Shown: positions 9,738 to 18,585, counted from the first letter of the stretch. The stretch: DNA of 64,000 bases from an uncultured Ruminococcus sp. (GCF_947301925.1 NZ_CAMYUE010000009.1:1-64000); one strand, 5' to 3'. A program made the numbers and translations. The notes: generated from the letters alone by a model not told the origin.

Positions 9738-9767
9738 CGCACATCACCTCACAAAAATATACGATAC

Positions 9768-9814
9768 ATTATACCATACCGAGGCTGCCGCAGATGTCGC
9801 AATCCGCCGTCGAA
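9768..9814 (-). promoter_or_regulatory. Possible Spo0A-type spoIIE promoter
   Basis: On the minus strand a perfect TATAAT (9768-9773) has no good -35 box at 17 bp. Two sequences one mismatch away from the 0A box TGTCGAA or its complement lie at 9795-9801 and 9808-9814, near -37 and -50. This arrangement resembles Spo0A-activated sigma-A promoters of Bacilli. The -10 is clear; the 0A boxes are tentative. Confidence 0.4.
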
Positions 9815-9843
9815 TGATGAGAGCTCCCGACGTTTGCGGGCGC

Positions 9844-9875
9844 AAAAGAAAAAAGGCTGCTATCATACAGCCTTT
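9844..9875 (-). terminator. Intrinsic terminator of the cobalamin gene run
   Basis: A 7-bp stem (9853-9859 with 9868-9874) with an 8-nt loop is followed on the minus strand by TTTTTTCTTT, directly after the cbiC stop. Confidence 0.8.
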
Positions 9876-9879
9876 CCTG

Positions 9880-10512
9880 TTATTTCCTTCCGTCCGCCAT
9901 ATAGAGCAGAGCGTTGCAAATGGCAGCCGCCACATTGCTGCCGCCCTTTCTGCCTCTGGCAACTATACAGGGAATCCCGCTTTCGATTATCATTTCCTTG
10001 GACTGCACCACATTCACAAAACCCACGGGTACGCCGATGACCAGCTCGGGAACGAAGGTGCCTGCTTTTATATGCTCGCAGAGCCTTATAAGCGCAGTGG
10101 GAGCATTGCCTGCCGCGTATATGACAGGCCTGCCAAGCTCCGCAGCCCTGTCCACCGAAGCGGCGGCTCTTGTGGTGCCCTCGGCTGCCGCCCTTGCGGC
10201 AATCTCACCGTCAGCCATGAAGCACTCAACGGAACAGCCGTGCCGTTCCAGAGCTCCTTTGTTTATGCCTGCTCTGGCCATATTGGTATCGGTGACGAAA
10301 ACCGCTCCCTTTCCGATGGCAGCCAGAGCCTTCTCCACCGCACCCGGGGAGAAGTAAAGATTGTCATAGTAATCAAAATCAGCGGTAGTATGTATAGCCC
10401 TCATGACTATGGGACGTATATCCTCGGGGAGCGCTCTGTCTCCCAGCTCCTTTTCTATAAGCTCGAAGCTGCGTCTCTCTATGTCCTTTGGCAGAACGTA
10501 TTCAAGCTCCAT
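9880..10512 (-). CDS. cbiC: Cobalt-precorrin-8 methylmutase
   Basis: CbiC moves the methyl group from C11 to C12 of cobalt-precorrin-8, giving cobyrinic acid. The 210-aa length is normal. The active-site histidine is H41 in A-I-H-T-T-A-D, and the substrate-binding blocks D-T-N-M-A and G-N-A-P-T-A are present. It is the last gene of the cluster, and its ATG overlaps the cbiP stop by one base (TGATG). Its SD (GAGGAGGG) is made by the last codons of cbiP, so translation is probably coupled. Confidence 0.95.
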   Translation of the reverse strand: MELEYVLPKDIERRSFELIEKELGDRALPEDIRPIVMRAIHTTADFDYYDNLYFSPGAVEKALAAIGKGAVFVTDTNMARAGINKGALERHGCSVECFMADGEIAARAAAEGTTRAAASVDRAAELGRPVIYAAGNAPTALIRLCEHIKAGTFVPELVIGVPVGFVNVVQSKEMIIESGIPCIVARGRKGGSNVAAAICNALLYMADGRK

Positions 10513-11978
10513 CAGATGCCCTCCTCTATGATCCTGTACAGCAGCCCTGTGTCAATGCTGCGTCTCACGCCCTCAGCAAGCAGGTCGAACTGCGCCTCCT
10601 TATAGGCCTGTCTGTCGGCAGTACCGCCGCGGTATTCAATACCCTTAGCGGAGAAAAGCTGCCTCACCAGCCTTTCCGAGACCTGAGCGCTGTCAAATAT
10701 GCCGTGTATGTAGCAGCCGCAGACATTCCCCTCATATGCGCCTCCGCAGTCGAGGAGCTGCGGGCTCCTGCTCTCTGTGCTGCCCATGTGTATCTCATAG
10801 CCGCTGAACTCCGCGCCGCTGAGGCAGCCGAAAAAGCCGTCATTGCCGCAGAACCTTCCCGAGGTGCGCACCTGTTTTTTCTCCGCACCGAAAACCGTGG
10901 TGCATTTCAGCAGGCCCATGCCGTCGGCGCTGCCGCCGCCCTCACTGCAAAGGGGGTCCGAGACAGTCTCCCCAAGCATCTGATAGCCTCCGCATATGCC
11001 GAAGAGAGGAACTCCCCGTGATACCTGCCTTTTCACAGCCGCTTCCAGTCCGCTCTCACGGAGCCATCTCATGTCGGCGAGAGTGCTTTTCGTTCCCGGA
11101 ATTATTATCATATCGGGCTCGCCCAGATCGGTATACCTGCTGACATAGCGCACTCCCACGCCGTCGTACTGCGCGAAAACGTCCATATCCGTAAAGTTGG
11201 ATATCCTGGGAAGCCTTATGACGGCAATATCTATGATACCCTTTTCATCAGCCGAGAGCTTCCGTGAAAGGCTGTCCTCGTCCTCTATATCGCAGTGAAG
11301 ATAGGGCACAACTCCCAGCACGGGCTTGCCGCCCCGCTCCTCAAGTATCCTTCTGCCGTCGTCAAACAGCGTTATATCGCCGCGGAACCTGTTGACCACC
11401 AGTCCCTTCACCATGCTTAGCTCATCACGTTCAAGAAGTCCCAGAGTACCGAGAAGCTGCGCAAAAACGCCGCCCCTGTCTATATCTCCCACAAGGAGGA
11501 CAGGAGCCTTTGCCAGCTTTGCCATTCCCATATTCACTATATCATCGGACTTCAGGTTCAGCTCAACGGGACTTCCCGCCCCCTCGATGACTATGATATC
11601 ATGCTGTGAAGAGAGCTCCTCATAGGCCGCTTTTATGAAGGGGACAAGCTCCGTTTTTCTGCGGAAATATTCCGATGCCGTCATATTACCAACAGCTCTG
11701 CCCCTGACTATAACCTGAGAGCCTACGTCCGTGGTGGGCTTCAGCAGGACGGGGTTCATAAGGACAGAGGGCTCGATGCCCGCCGCCTCGGCCTGCATTG
11801 CCTGAGCCCTGCCTATCTCGCAGCCGTCGGAGGTGATATAGGAATTCAGCGCCATGTTCTGCGACTTGAATGGGGCGCAGGAATAGCCGTCCTGACGGAA
11901 TATCCTGCACAGCGCCGCCGCTATGAAGCTCTTGCCCGCATTGGACATAGTGCCCTGTATCATTATCGCCTTAGCCAT
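10512..11978 (-). CDS. cbiP: Cobyric acid synthase (glutamine-dependent)
   Basis: CbiP (CobQ) amidates the b, d, e and g side chains of adenosylcobyrinic acid a,c-diamide. The 488-aa sequence starts with an ATP-binding dethiobiotin-synthetase-like domain (M-I-Q-G-T-M-S-N-A-G-K-S) and ends with a class I glutamine amidotransferase domain whose nucleophilic Cys is in F-G-I-C-G-G-Y-Q-M-L-G. The catalytic His lies in the C-terminal E-I-H-M-G. The start overlaps the cobD end by 8 bases. Confidence 0.96.
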   Translation of the reverse strand: MAKAIMIQGTMSNAGKSFIAAALCRIFRQDGYSCAPFKSQNMALNSYITSDGCEIGRAQAMQAEAAGIEPSVLMNPVLLKPTTDVGSQVIVRGRAVGNMTASEYFRRKTELVPFIKAAYEELSSQHDIIVIEGAGSPVELNLKSDDIVNMGMAKLAKAPVLLVGDIDRGGVFAQLLGTLGLLERDELSMVKGLVVNRFRGDITLFDDGRRILEERGGKPVLGVVPYLHCDIEDEDSLSRKLSADEKGIIDIAVIRLPRISNFTDMDVFAQYDGVGVRYVSRYTDLGEPDMIIIPGTKSTLADMRWLRESGLEAAVKRQVSRGVPLFGICGGYQMLGETVSDPLCSEGGGSADGMGLLKCTTVFGAEKKQVRTSGRFCGNDGFFGCLSGAEFSGYEIHMGSTESRSPQLLDCGGAYEGNVCGCYIHGIFDSAQVSERLVRQLFSAKGIEYRGGTADRQAYKEAQFDLLAEGVRRSIDTGLLYRIIEEGI

Positions 11979-13005
11979 TCACTATCCTCCTCAAAGCGCC
12001 GGTAAGCGTCATGTTTTCACTGTGAGACCCCACTGCCGTGCGGAAAAAGCTGCTGTCAAGGCCGCTGTAGTCACCGCAGCACCTGATGAGTATGCCCTGA
12101 CGGAGAAGAAGCTCTCCCAGCTGCGGAAAGGCTCTGAACAGTATAAAATCCGCCTGTGATGGGTATCCTCTGAAGCCAAAGGAGCTGAGCTCTGCGGAGA
12201 GGTATTCCCTCTCACGCTCAATAAGCTGTACGGTACGCCTTACATAGTCCTCCTCATCAAGAGCAGCCATGCCCGCCGCCATTGCGGGAGCTGAAACGCT
12301 CCAGTACTGTCCTGACGCGGCTATCCTGCCGGCAGTGTCCGTACTGCCGCAGACCGCGTAACCGAGGCGCAGACCTGCCATGGCGTATATCTTTGTGAAG
12401 GAGCGCAGAACTATGAGTCCGGGGCTCATGAAATTCAGAGCCGTAAGCTCCGCCGCTCTCCCGGTAAAATCAATAAAGCTCTCGTCACACAGGAGATACG
12501 TACCCTGCTTTTCACACTCTGCGGCTATCTCACAGAGAAGACCCGGCTCTATGACCCTTCCCGTTGGATTATGGGGACTGCATATCATCAGCATATCATT
12601 GCCCGCAATTTCTGGCATGATGCGCTCTGTAAGGGAGAAGTCCTCCTTCTCTGAAAGCATATGCACGGATACTTCGCAGCCGTGCTCCTCAAGAGCCTTG
12701 CGGTACTCGCCGAAGGCAGGAGCGCATATCAGCGCCCTGCGCGGTCTCAGGGCAGATACGGTCCTGTATATGATATCGTCGGCGCCGTTTCCGCAGACTA
12801 TCATTTCTGCGGGAATATGCAGCCGCTCCGACAGCTTGCCGCGCAGCTCCCTGCACAGGGGGTCAGGATATCTCTCCCAGTCCGCCGCCGAGACAGCCAC
12901 CGCCCTGCGGACGCTCTCGGGCATACCGAGAGGATTGAGATTTGCGGAGAGATCAAGCTTTATATCGAGGCAGAGGTCGTTTCCGCCGTGCATACCGTTT
13001 ATCAT
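11971..13005 (-). CDS. cobD: Threonine-phosphate decarboxylase
   Basis: CobD is a PLP enzyme of the aminotransferase fold that turns L-threonine O-3-phosphate into (R)-1-aminopropan-2-ol O-2-phosphate, the linker joined to the corrin ring by CbiB. The 344-aa protein carries the G-N-G-A-D-D motif, the S-P-H-N-P-T-G block and the Schiff-base lysine in R-S-F-T-K-I-Y-A. The fold is shared with histidinol-phosphate aminotransferase; CobD is chosen because of its place beside cbiB. GGGAGGT precedes the ATG, which overlaps the cbiB stop (ATGA). Confidence 0.9.
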   Translation of the reverse strand: MINGMHGGNDLCLDIKLDLSANLNPLGMPESVRRAVAVSAADWERYPDPLCRELRGKLSERLHIPAEMIVCGNGADDIIYRTVSALRPRRALICAPAFGEYRKALEEHGCEVSVHMLSEKEDFSLTERIMPEIAGNDMLMICSPHNPTGRVIEPGLLCEIAAECEKQGTYLLCDESFIDFTGRAAELTALNFMSPGLIVLRSFTKIYAMAGLRLGYAVCGSTDTAGRIAASGQYWSVSAPAMAAGMAALDEEDYVRRTVQLIEREREYLSAELSSFGFRGYPSQADFILFRAFPQLGELLLRQGILIRCCGDYSGLDSSFFRTAVGSHSENMTLTGALRRIVNG

Positions 13006-13970
13006 AGGATACCTCCCGCAATGACAGCCCTTACCGCAGCCGCGGCCATGAAAACAAGAACTGCCGCTCCGTACATGAGCCTGTTGGCTCGTGGTATGTC
13101 ATGGTTTTCTATCTCGCGTACAGGGTCGCCGATATATTCCTTCCTGTGGAGTTCTCCGAAGTAGTATGCGTCACCTGCCAGCCTTACGCCGAGAGCTCCT
13201 GCACAGGCCGCCTCCGTCTGGGCGGAATTAGGGCTTGCGTGCTTTCTGCGGTCACGCCGCCATATACGGAAGGCTCTTCCTCCGTCAAATCCCAGCAAGG
13301 GAGCAGCCGCTGTCATGGCAAGAGCGGTCAGCCGCGAGGGTATGTAGTTCAGCACATCGTCCAGCTTCGCAGCGAACCGCCCTATATCGGCATATTTTTC
13401 ATTCCTGTAGCCTATCATGGAGTCCATGGTGTTTGCCGCCTTGTAAAAGAAGCCGAGGACCGCTCCGCCCAGCGACATATACATAAGCGGAGCCGTCACA
13501 CCGTCGGAGGTATTCTCCGCCACAGTCTCGACAGCCGCCCTTATTATGCCTTTTTCGTCCAGCACCGCCGTATCGCGGCCGACTATCATTGACACCGCCT
13601 TACGGGCCGCCTCTGTGTCTCCCGACTTTACTGCGCGGTATACCTTCATGCTCTCGTCACGCAGGCACCTTGCCGCCATGAGATAATAGCACATCACGCC
13701 CTCGATGACAGCTCCCAGCCATAAATTCACACTGTAGCAGACAATGAGTATTGCAAGGGGAACAGCCGCAGATACCGTCAGCACCGCGGCTGCAAGGAGG
13801 ACGCCTCCTGCGCGGAGATGTCCGCTCATGCGTCTGCGCACAGCTCTCTCCAGAGCGGCTATGAGCCTGCCTATAAGGCGTATGGGGTGAGGCAGACTGT
13901 AGGGGTCGCCCAGAATGCTGTCCAGAGCCGCTCCCAGAAACAGCGGCAGGACCGCTATAATGTATTTCAT
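13002..13970 (-). CDS. cbiB: Adenosylcobinamide-phosphate synthase
   Basis: CbiB is an integral membrane protein that attaches aminopropanol (or its phosphate) to adenosylcobyric acid. The 322 aa hold several hydrophobic helices and the family signature D-S-I-L-G-D-P-Y near the N terminus. The V-A-E-N-T-S-D-G block and the A-N-T-M-D-S-M-I-G-Y-R-N motif follow in the middle. It lies between cobD and cobC with four-base overlaps on both sides. Confidence 0.95.
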   Translation of the reverse strand: MKYIIAVLPLFLGAALDSILGDPYSLPHPIRLIGRLIAALERAVRRRMSGHLRAGGVLLAAAVLTVSAAVPLAILIVCYSVNLWLGAVIEGVMCYYLMAARCLRDESMKVYRAVKSGDTEAARKAVSMIVGRDTAVLDEKGIIRAAVETVAENTSDGVTAPLMYMSLGGAVLGFFYKAANTMDSMIGYRNEKYADIGRFAAKLDDVLNYIPSRLTALAMTAAAPLLGFDGGRAFRIWRRDRRKHASPNSAQTEAACAGALGVRLAGDAYYFGELHRKEYIGDPVREIENHDIPRANRLMYGAAVLVFMAAAAVRAVIAGGIL

Positions 13971-14527
13971 ATATTCTCCGTTACTGTTATAGTTTCTCCG
14001 TCAAATTCGGTGATATAGCCGTGACTGTTGCGTATATGCCAGTCGAAATAGCTGCGGCGGGGCACCGCAAAGCGCTCCATAACAGCCATGATGGTGCCGC
14101 CGTGAACAACAAAAGCAGCCCTTTCCCCGCGGGGAACACGGGCTATACAGTCAAGGAAGCCTTTGACGCAGCGCTCCCTGAAGGCGGCAGGGCTCTCGCC
14201 GTTGGGAAAGGCCGCTTCTCCGCCGCTGTCTATCCAGCTCTGATACCTGATGTCGGCAGACAGCTCCTCATAGTTCCTGCCCTCGAAGTCTCCGAAGTCG
14301 CATTCTCTGAGGCTTCCGCATATAACAGGCTCTTTTTCGGGGTATATGAGCCTTGCCGTCTCTATGCAGCGCTTCATGGGACTTGCAAAGACCATATCGC
14401 AGGAGGGATAGACCCTGTTCTTCAGTCCCTCTCTGCCCTGAGAACACAGAGGCTCGTCGGTACTGCCTATATAGCGCTGTTCAAGGTTTCCTGCGGTCAG
14501 GCCGTGGCGTATGAAGTCAACCCTCAT
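13967..14527 (-). CDS. cobC: Alpha-ribazole phosphatase (histidine phosphatase family)
   Basis: CobC removes the 5'-phosphate from alpha-ribazole-5'-phosphate (or from adenosylcobalamin-phosphate) in lower-ligand assembly. The 186-aa protein shows the phosphohistidine motif R-H-G at residues 7-9, the Arg/Glu pair in the middle (E-C-D-F-G-D-F-E-G) and the second catalytic His in V-V-H-G-G-T. The family is broad, so function rests on the cob context. It overlaps the upstream CobU-like gene by 11 bases. Confidence 0.88.
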   Translation of the reverse strand: MRVDFIRHGLTAGNLEQRYIGSTDEPLCSQGREGLKNRVYPSCDMVFASPMKRCIETARLIYPEKEPVICGSLRECDFGDFEGRNYEELSADIRYQSWIDSGGEAAFPNGESPAAFRERCVKGFLDCIARVPRGERAAFVVHGGTIMAVMERFAVPRRSYFDWHIRNSHGYITEFDGETITVTENI

Positions 14528-14915
14528 CGGGGCCGCCCTTGATATAGTCGGGGATACCGCAGATTACGCGGATGACCGTATCGCTGGCCGCAGCTATCAG
14601 ACAGCCGCATCTTCCAACGGCCTCGCGGCGTACACGCTCCGCCTTAACAAGGGGAACTATGCCGCAGCCTATCTCGTCCATGATGACCAGAACGTCCTTG
14701 TTGGTCTCGCAGAGACGCTTCGTGAACTGCACGGGATCAACGCCCTGTGCGATGAGCCTTGCTATCATCTTGTGATAGCTCTTTATACAGTCGGCCGTAA
14801 ATACCTCCTCGAAATCGCAGACATTGCCGTTTACCATATTTTCCTCCGACTTTCCGAAAAGTCTGACGGCACAGCCTATCTTTCCCTGATATGCTCCTCC
14901 GATTATCATTTTCAT
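14517..14915 (-). CDS. Small CobU-like protein with degenerate P-loop
   Basis: This 132-aa protein resembles the CobU kinase/guanylyltransferase but is about 40 residues shorter. Its N terminus has G-G-A-Y-Q-G-K followed by Ile where a Walker A motif needs Ser or Thr. Its second half matches CobU better than the neighbouring real CobU does: D-E-I-G-C-G-I-V-P, then R-x4-V-G-R and a final G-I-P-D-Y-I-K. The middle segment with the guanylylated His of CobU is not recognisable. It lies between cobS and cobC, with GGAGGT before its ATG. Catalysis is doubtful; it could be a partner or sensor subunit. Confidence 0.7.
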   Translation of the reverse strand: MKMIIGGAYQGKIGCAVRLFGKSEENMVNGNVCDFEEVFTADCIKSYHKMIARLIAQGVDPVQFTKRLCETNKDVLVIMDEIGCGIVPLVKAERVRREAVGRCGCLIAAASDTVIRVICGIPDYIKGGPDEG

Positions 14916-14916
14916 A

Positions 14917-15684
14917 TCACATGACCTCCGTTATTCTGTATGTAAGCGCAGCAGCCGCTGCAATGAACAATTCGCACATCTGCAGGAACCAGCCTGCAAG
15001 ATCTCCCGTAACACCGCCGAACTCCCTGTAGGACATGAAGCGGTAGTATAAAAGCGTCAGCAGAGCAGCAGCGGAAGCAGCCACACCTGCCGCGGGAAAT
15101 ATAAGCACCATAGCCGCCATGCACAGCAGCGACACCGCAGACAATACTGTCACCGTCGTCCTCTTGTCGGCAGAGGAGGTGAAGCTGTAGAGAGTCCCCT
15201 CCTTCTTGGCGGCGCGGAAGCTGACGGCGGCAAGACCGCTGAGACTACGCGAAAGCACAAAGCCCACAGCCGCAACGCCGACGGCGGATATATCCGTCAG
15301 CTGTGCCAGCAGAGCGGTGTACAGCAGAAGATATGCGCCCAGCTTTATGGCCGCAAAGGCTCCTATATGAGGATCGCTGAGGATCGTCAGCTTTTTCTCC
15401 ATGTCTCCCCATGAAGCTCTGGCGTCGCAGGTATCGCAGAAGCCGTCAAGATGTATGCCTCCCGTGACCAGAACGGTTATGGCCACCGTACCTGCGGCGA
15501 ACAGCAGACTGCCTGTGCGAAGTGCGTCGCAGACCAGCCTCAGACCCATGACCAGTCCGCCCGTAACAGCTCCCACAAGGGGGAAGAAGCACAGTGCGAA
15601 CCTCATATTCTTCTCGTTCCACTGACGCTGTGGAACTGGTATCCGCGAATACATCAGCAGTGCTGACAGCAGTGAATCCATCAT
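14917..15684 (-). CDS. cobS: Adenosylcobinamide-GDP ribazoletransferase (cobalamin synthase)
   Basis: CobS is the membrane enzyme that joins adenosylcobinamide-GDP to alpha-ribazole (or its phosphate), finishing cobalamin. The protein shows about six to seven hydrophobic helices and the family metal-binding signature D-G-F-C-D-T-C-D-A near residue 75. An in-frame start 14 codons further upstream exists. The ATG at 15684 is preferred because it forms an ATGA overlap with the cobU stop, as at the other junctions here; this gives 255 aa, the normal length. Confidence 0.94.
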   Translation of the reverse strand: MMDSLLSALLMYSRIPVPQRQWNEKNMRFALCFFPLVGAVTGGLVMGLRLVCDALRTGSLLFAAGTVAITVLVTGGIHLDGFCDTCDARASWGDMEKKLTILSDPHIGAFAAIKLGAYLLLYTALLAQLTDISAVGVAAVGFVLSRSLSGLAAVSFRAAKKEGTLYSFTSSADKRTTVTVLSAVSLLCMAAMVLIFPAAGVAASAAALLTLLYYRFMSYREFGGVTGDLAGWFLQMCELFIAAAAALTYRITEVM

Positions 15685-16199
15685 ATCAGCTTTCCCTTGC
15701 GCAGTAAAGGTATACCGTAAACGCACTCCACCACATTGTCGGCAAATTCGGCTATACGGCGGTTTATGAAGGCCATCTGCCTTATATATGCCATGGTATC
15801 GGGAGTATAATCGTTTCCGTCGCTGCCCACCTCGTTGGTGACTATGACCAGCTCCGCAGTCTTTTCCGAGAGCTGCTTTATGCCCGTCACTATCTTATCC
15901 GCCGGGTGGAGTATCTCCATGCCCACAAACATCTCGTTAGCGCAGAGATTGCCCACACATTCCAGCAGCACGCCGCTGCCCTTCGGAATATCGGTCTCGC
16001 CTATATCGCGGAACCTCTCCACGGTAACATAGTTCTTTCCGCAGCGCATCTGCACATGACGAGCGATTATCGCCTCTGCGTCATCGCCGACGGGGTTCAT
16101 AGTGGCGATGTAGTATTTCTGCCCGGTGAAGCTGTCCAGTATCTTCTCGGCATAGCTTGACTTGCCGCATTTGGTACCGCCTGTTACAAGTGTGATCAT
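15681..16199 (-). CDS. cobU: Adenosylcobinamide kinase / cobinamide-phosphate guanylyltransferase
   Basis: CobU phosphorylates adenosylcobinamide and then transfers GMP to it. The 172-aa protein has an intact Walker A, G-G-T-K-C-G-K-S-S, at residues 7-15, and the conserved His region (A-R-H-x3-R) near residue 48. The second half has N-E-V-G-S but then departs from the usual G-x-V-P sequence, while the small paralogue two genes downstream keeps it. Start and stop both overlap neighbours (ATGA). Confidence 0.92.
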   Translation of the reverse strand: MITLVTGGTKCGKSSYAEKILDSFTGQKYYIATMNPVGDDAEAIIARHVQMRCGKNYVTVERFRDIGETDIPKGSGVLLECVGNLCANEMFVGMEILHPADKIVTGIKQLSEKTAELVIVTNEVGSDGNDYTPDTMAYIRQMAFINRRIAEFADNVVECVYGIPLLRKGKLI

Positions 16200-17245
16200 T
16201 TCAGTTCCACATACCTTTCTATCCCAGCGCTGTCAAAGCGGTGGGAGTTGTAATACAGAGCCGCTGCTCCGTCCAGAAGCGGCAGCAGCATTATGCCGCC
16301 TGTGCCCTCGCCGAGCCTGAGACAGCCGTCGATGACCGCTCTCAGCCCCAGCCTTTCAAGGAGAAGTCTGCCCGCAGGCTCAGCGGAAACGTGGCCTGCC
16401 AGCATATAATCGGTGCAGCGTGGGGCAAGCATGGAGGCAAGCACCGCCGACACTGCGGATATTACGCCGTCAATGATAACGGTGATCCCGTAAACAGCTC
16501 CCCCCAGAAAAAGTCCCGTCATGCCGCCTATCTCGTAGCTGCCCAGCTTTGACAGCAGCTCAGCAGCGTTATGGGGGTCGGGCGAATTCACTTCAACAGC
16601 GCGGCTGACGGCGTTTATCTTGCGTTTCAGCCCCTCTGTGGAAAGACCTGCTCCCCTGCCTGTTACTGTCTCGGGAGGAAGTCCCAGTATCACCGATGAG
16701 AGCGCAGCCGTGGGAGTGGTATTGCCTATGCCCATTTCTCCCGTAATGATGACCTTCACGCCCTTTTCCGCAAGCTCTGCGGCAATGTCCATACCGGCGC
16801 AAAGAGCGGCCTGCGCCTGTTCTCCGGTCATTGCAGGCCCTTCGGCTATATTTCCGGTACCGTGAGCGATCTTGCGCTTTATCACGGACTCACAGTCCGT
16901 ATCGCCCTCCATGCCGATATCAACGGCATAAACATCGGCGCCGTATACAGCCGCAAGGGCGTTGATATTGGATCTGCCGCAGGCGATAGCCTCCGCACAG
17001 GCCAGAGTCACGGAGCTGTCGGTCTGTGTGACACCCTCAGCGGTGACGCCGTTGTCCCCGCACATAACGACTGCGGCGCGGCGGCTGATATCGGGACGGT
17101 CAGTCTGCTGCACAGCCGCTATCCTGCACCACATATCCTCAAGGACACCGAAGCTGCCAAGAGGCTTTGCGACACCGTCCCAGTGCTCCTTAGCAAGTAT
17201 ACTGTACCTCTTGTCGGAAGGGCGAATAAGTTTTATCCTGTCCAT
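16196..17245 (-). CDS. cobT: Nicotinate-nucleotide-dimethylbenzimidazole phosphoribosyltransferase
   Basis: CobT makes alpha-ribazole phosphate from nicotinate mononucleotide and a lower-ligand base. At 349 aa it has normal length. Visible blocks are C-G-D-N-G-V near residue 62, G-E-M-G-I-G-N-T-T-P with its conserved Glu in the middle, and the C-terminal G-E-G-T-G-G holding the proposed catalytic base. No gene for making dimethylbenzimidazole (bluB or bza) is seen in this window. GGAGGT stands before the ATG. Confidence 0.95.
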   Translation of the reverse strand: MDRIKLIRPSDKRYSILAKEHWDGVAKPLGSFGVLEDMWCRIAAVQQTDRPDISRRAAVVMCGDNGVTAEGVTQTDSSVTLACAEAIACGRSNINALAAVYGADVYAVDIGMEGDTDCESVIKRKIAHGTGNIAEGPAMTGEQAQAALCAGMDIAAELAEKGVKVIITGEMGIGNTTPTAALSSVILGLPPETVTGRGAGLSTEGLKRKINAVSRAVEVNSPDPHNAAELLSKLGSYEIGGMTGLFLGGAVYGITVIIDGVISAVSAVLASMLAPRCTDYMLAGHVSAEPAGRLLLERLGLRAVIDGCLRLGEGTGGIMLLPLLDGAAALYYNSHRFDSAGIERYVELK

Positions 17246-18585
17246 TATTTACCTCCGTAAGCCGCACAGGCAGCCGCAAAGCGCTCAGCCATGCGGACGT
17301 CAGCGTAAAAATACAGATGAGGGAAGCCTGCGTAAAGCGTTGAAGAGCTATGAACGCATTTCCAGCTTCTGCCGTCGGCCTTTGCGGCGGTGAAGTCCTC
17401 TCCGCAGCAGGTACTGTCCCAGTAGTGGAACTCGTGAGCGGCGAAGCTGTCACCCTTTCCGCATATAAGGCAGTCCTTTTCCGCTGTCATAGTGATATAT
17501 CCGAAGCGCCGCAGCCTGTCGGTCTCATAGGCTGTGCCGCCGATAACGCCTGCCATGGGGTACTCCCTGCCCTCCGCGGTCTTCAGACAGTCGTGGAGAT
17601 ACATGAAGCCTCCGCACTCCGCAATAGTGGGCATACCGCTGTTTATGGCCTGCCTTATGCTTACGGACATGGTACGGTTTGCGGAGAGCTCCTCTGCGCA
17701 GAGCTCGGGATAGCCGCCGCTGAGTATCAGTCCGCAGCAGTCCTCGGGGAGTCTCTCGTCCTCCATGGGTGAGAAGTATTCCGGGGTACAGCCCAGGCGC
17801 TGAAGCAGCTCCATATTCTCAGAGTAGATGAAGCAGAAGGCTCTGTCGCGGGCTACAGCTATCTTTGGTGAGACGCCGTCGGGCAGTCTGTGCAATTCTT
17901 GCTCCCTGAAAGTGAGACAGGGCGACTTCGACAGCTCCATGAGCCTGTCAAGGAGGATATTCTCCTCCGCAAGCCTGCCAAGCTCCGCAGTTTTTTCGCA
18001 GAGATCATCTATCTCGGAGGCCGTCACAAGTCCCAGCCTGCGGCTCTCAATACCCGGACAGTCCGGCGGCATACAGCCTAAATACTCAGTTCCCAGCTCA
18101 CCGCACAGCCTCTGTGCAAGAGGGACAAGTCTCCGGGGCAGCCTGTTGAAAACGAAACCCTTTATATTGCTTGTCCGCCTGTAATCGAGAAAGCCCTTCA
18201 TGACCGCGCCCACAGACTCGCTCATGCCCTTGCAGTCAATAACCAGTACGGCAGGACTTTCGGTTATTTCGGAAACAGAATGAGCGGAGCCCCTTCCGTC
18301 AACGCCGTCATAATAGCCCATAACCCCCTCGATCACCGATATATCAGCATTTGGGCTTCCCTCATGAAGAAGCTGCCTCAGCCTGTCATCGCCGCAGAAG
18401 AAGCTGTCCAGATTATGAGCGGACGCACCGATTATACTGCTGTGGAACATGGGATCTATGTAGTCGGGGCCGCACTTGAAGGAGGCGACCCTCAGTCCGC
18501 GGGCTTTCAGCGCCGCAAGAACTGCACAGGTAACGGTGGTCTTTCCGCAGCCGCTGTGAGTTCCGCCGATAACGAATCTTTTCAT
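17245..18585 (-). CDS. cbiA: Cobyrinate a,c-diamide synthase
   Basis: CbiA (CobB type) amidates side chains a and c of cobyrinic acid with glutamine and ATP. The 446-aa protein has the N-terminal ATP-binding motif G-T-H-S-G-C-G-K-T-T and D-P-M-F-H in the first 60 residues. The C-terminal amidotransferase domain has its nucleophile in A-E-C-G-G-F-M-Y-L and the A-H-E-F-H-Y block near the end. It overlaps the cbiET stop by one base (TGATG). Confidence 0.95.
   Translation of the reverse strand: MKRFVIGGTHSGCGKTTVTCAVLAALKARGLRVASFKCGPDYIDPMFHSSIIGASAHNLDSFFCGDDRLRQLLHEGSPNADISVIEGVMGYYDGVDGRGSAHSVSEITESPAVLVIDCKGMSESVGAVMKGFLDYRRTSNIKGFVFNRLPRRLVPLAQRLCGELGTEYLGCMPPDCPGIESRRLGLVTASEIDDLCEKTAELGRLAEENILLDRLMELSKSPCLTFREQELHRLPDGVSPKIAVARDRAFCFIYSENMELLQRLGCTPEYFSPMEDERLPEDCCGLILSGGYPELCAEELSANRTMSVSIRQAINSGMPTIAECGGFMYLHDCLKTAEGREYPMAGVIGGTAYETDRLRRFGYITMTAEKDCLICGKGDSFAAHEFHYWDSTCCGEDFTAAKADGRSWKCVHSSSTLYAGFPHLYFYADVRMAERFAAACAAYGGK

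Noticed and set aside
9364-10605. 413-codon plus-strand open frame across spoIIE and cbiC
   Set aside because: It crosses the cob terminator and two well-supported minus-strand genes; a consequence of GC-rich codon usage.
11971-13005. Histidinol-phosphate aminotransferase (hisC)
   Set aside because: Same fold, but it lies between cbiB and cbiP with overlaps and no his genes are near.
14517-14915. CobU-like gene as a decayed duplicate of cobU
   Set aside because: It has its own strong SD, overlaps neighbours in the operon style and keeps CobU motifs that the full-length gene lacks, so decay is unlikely.
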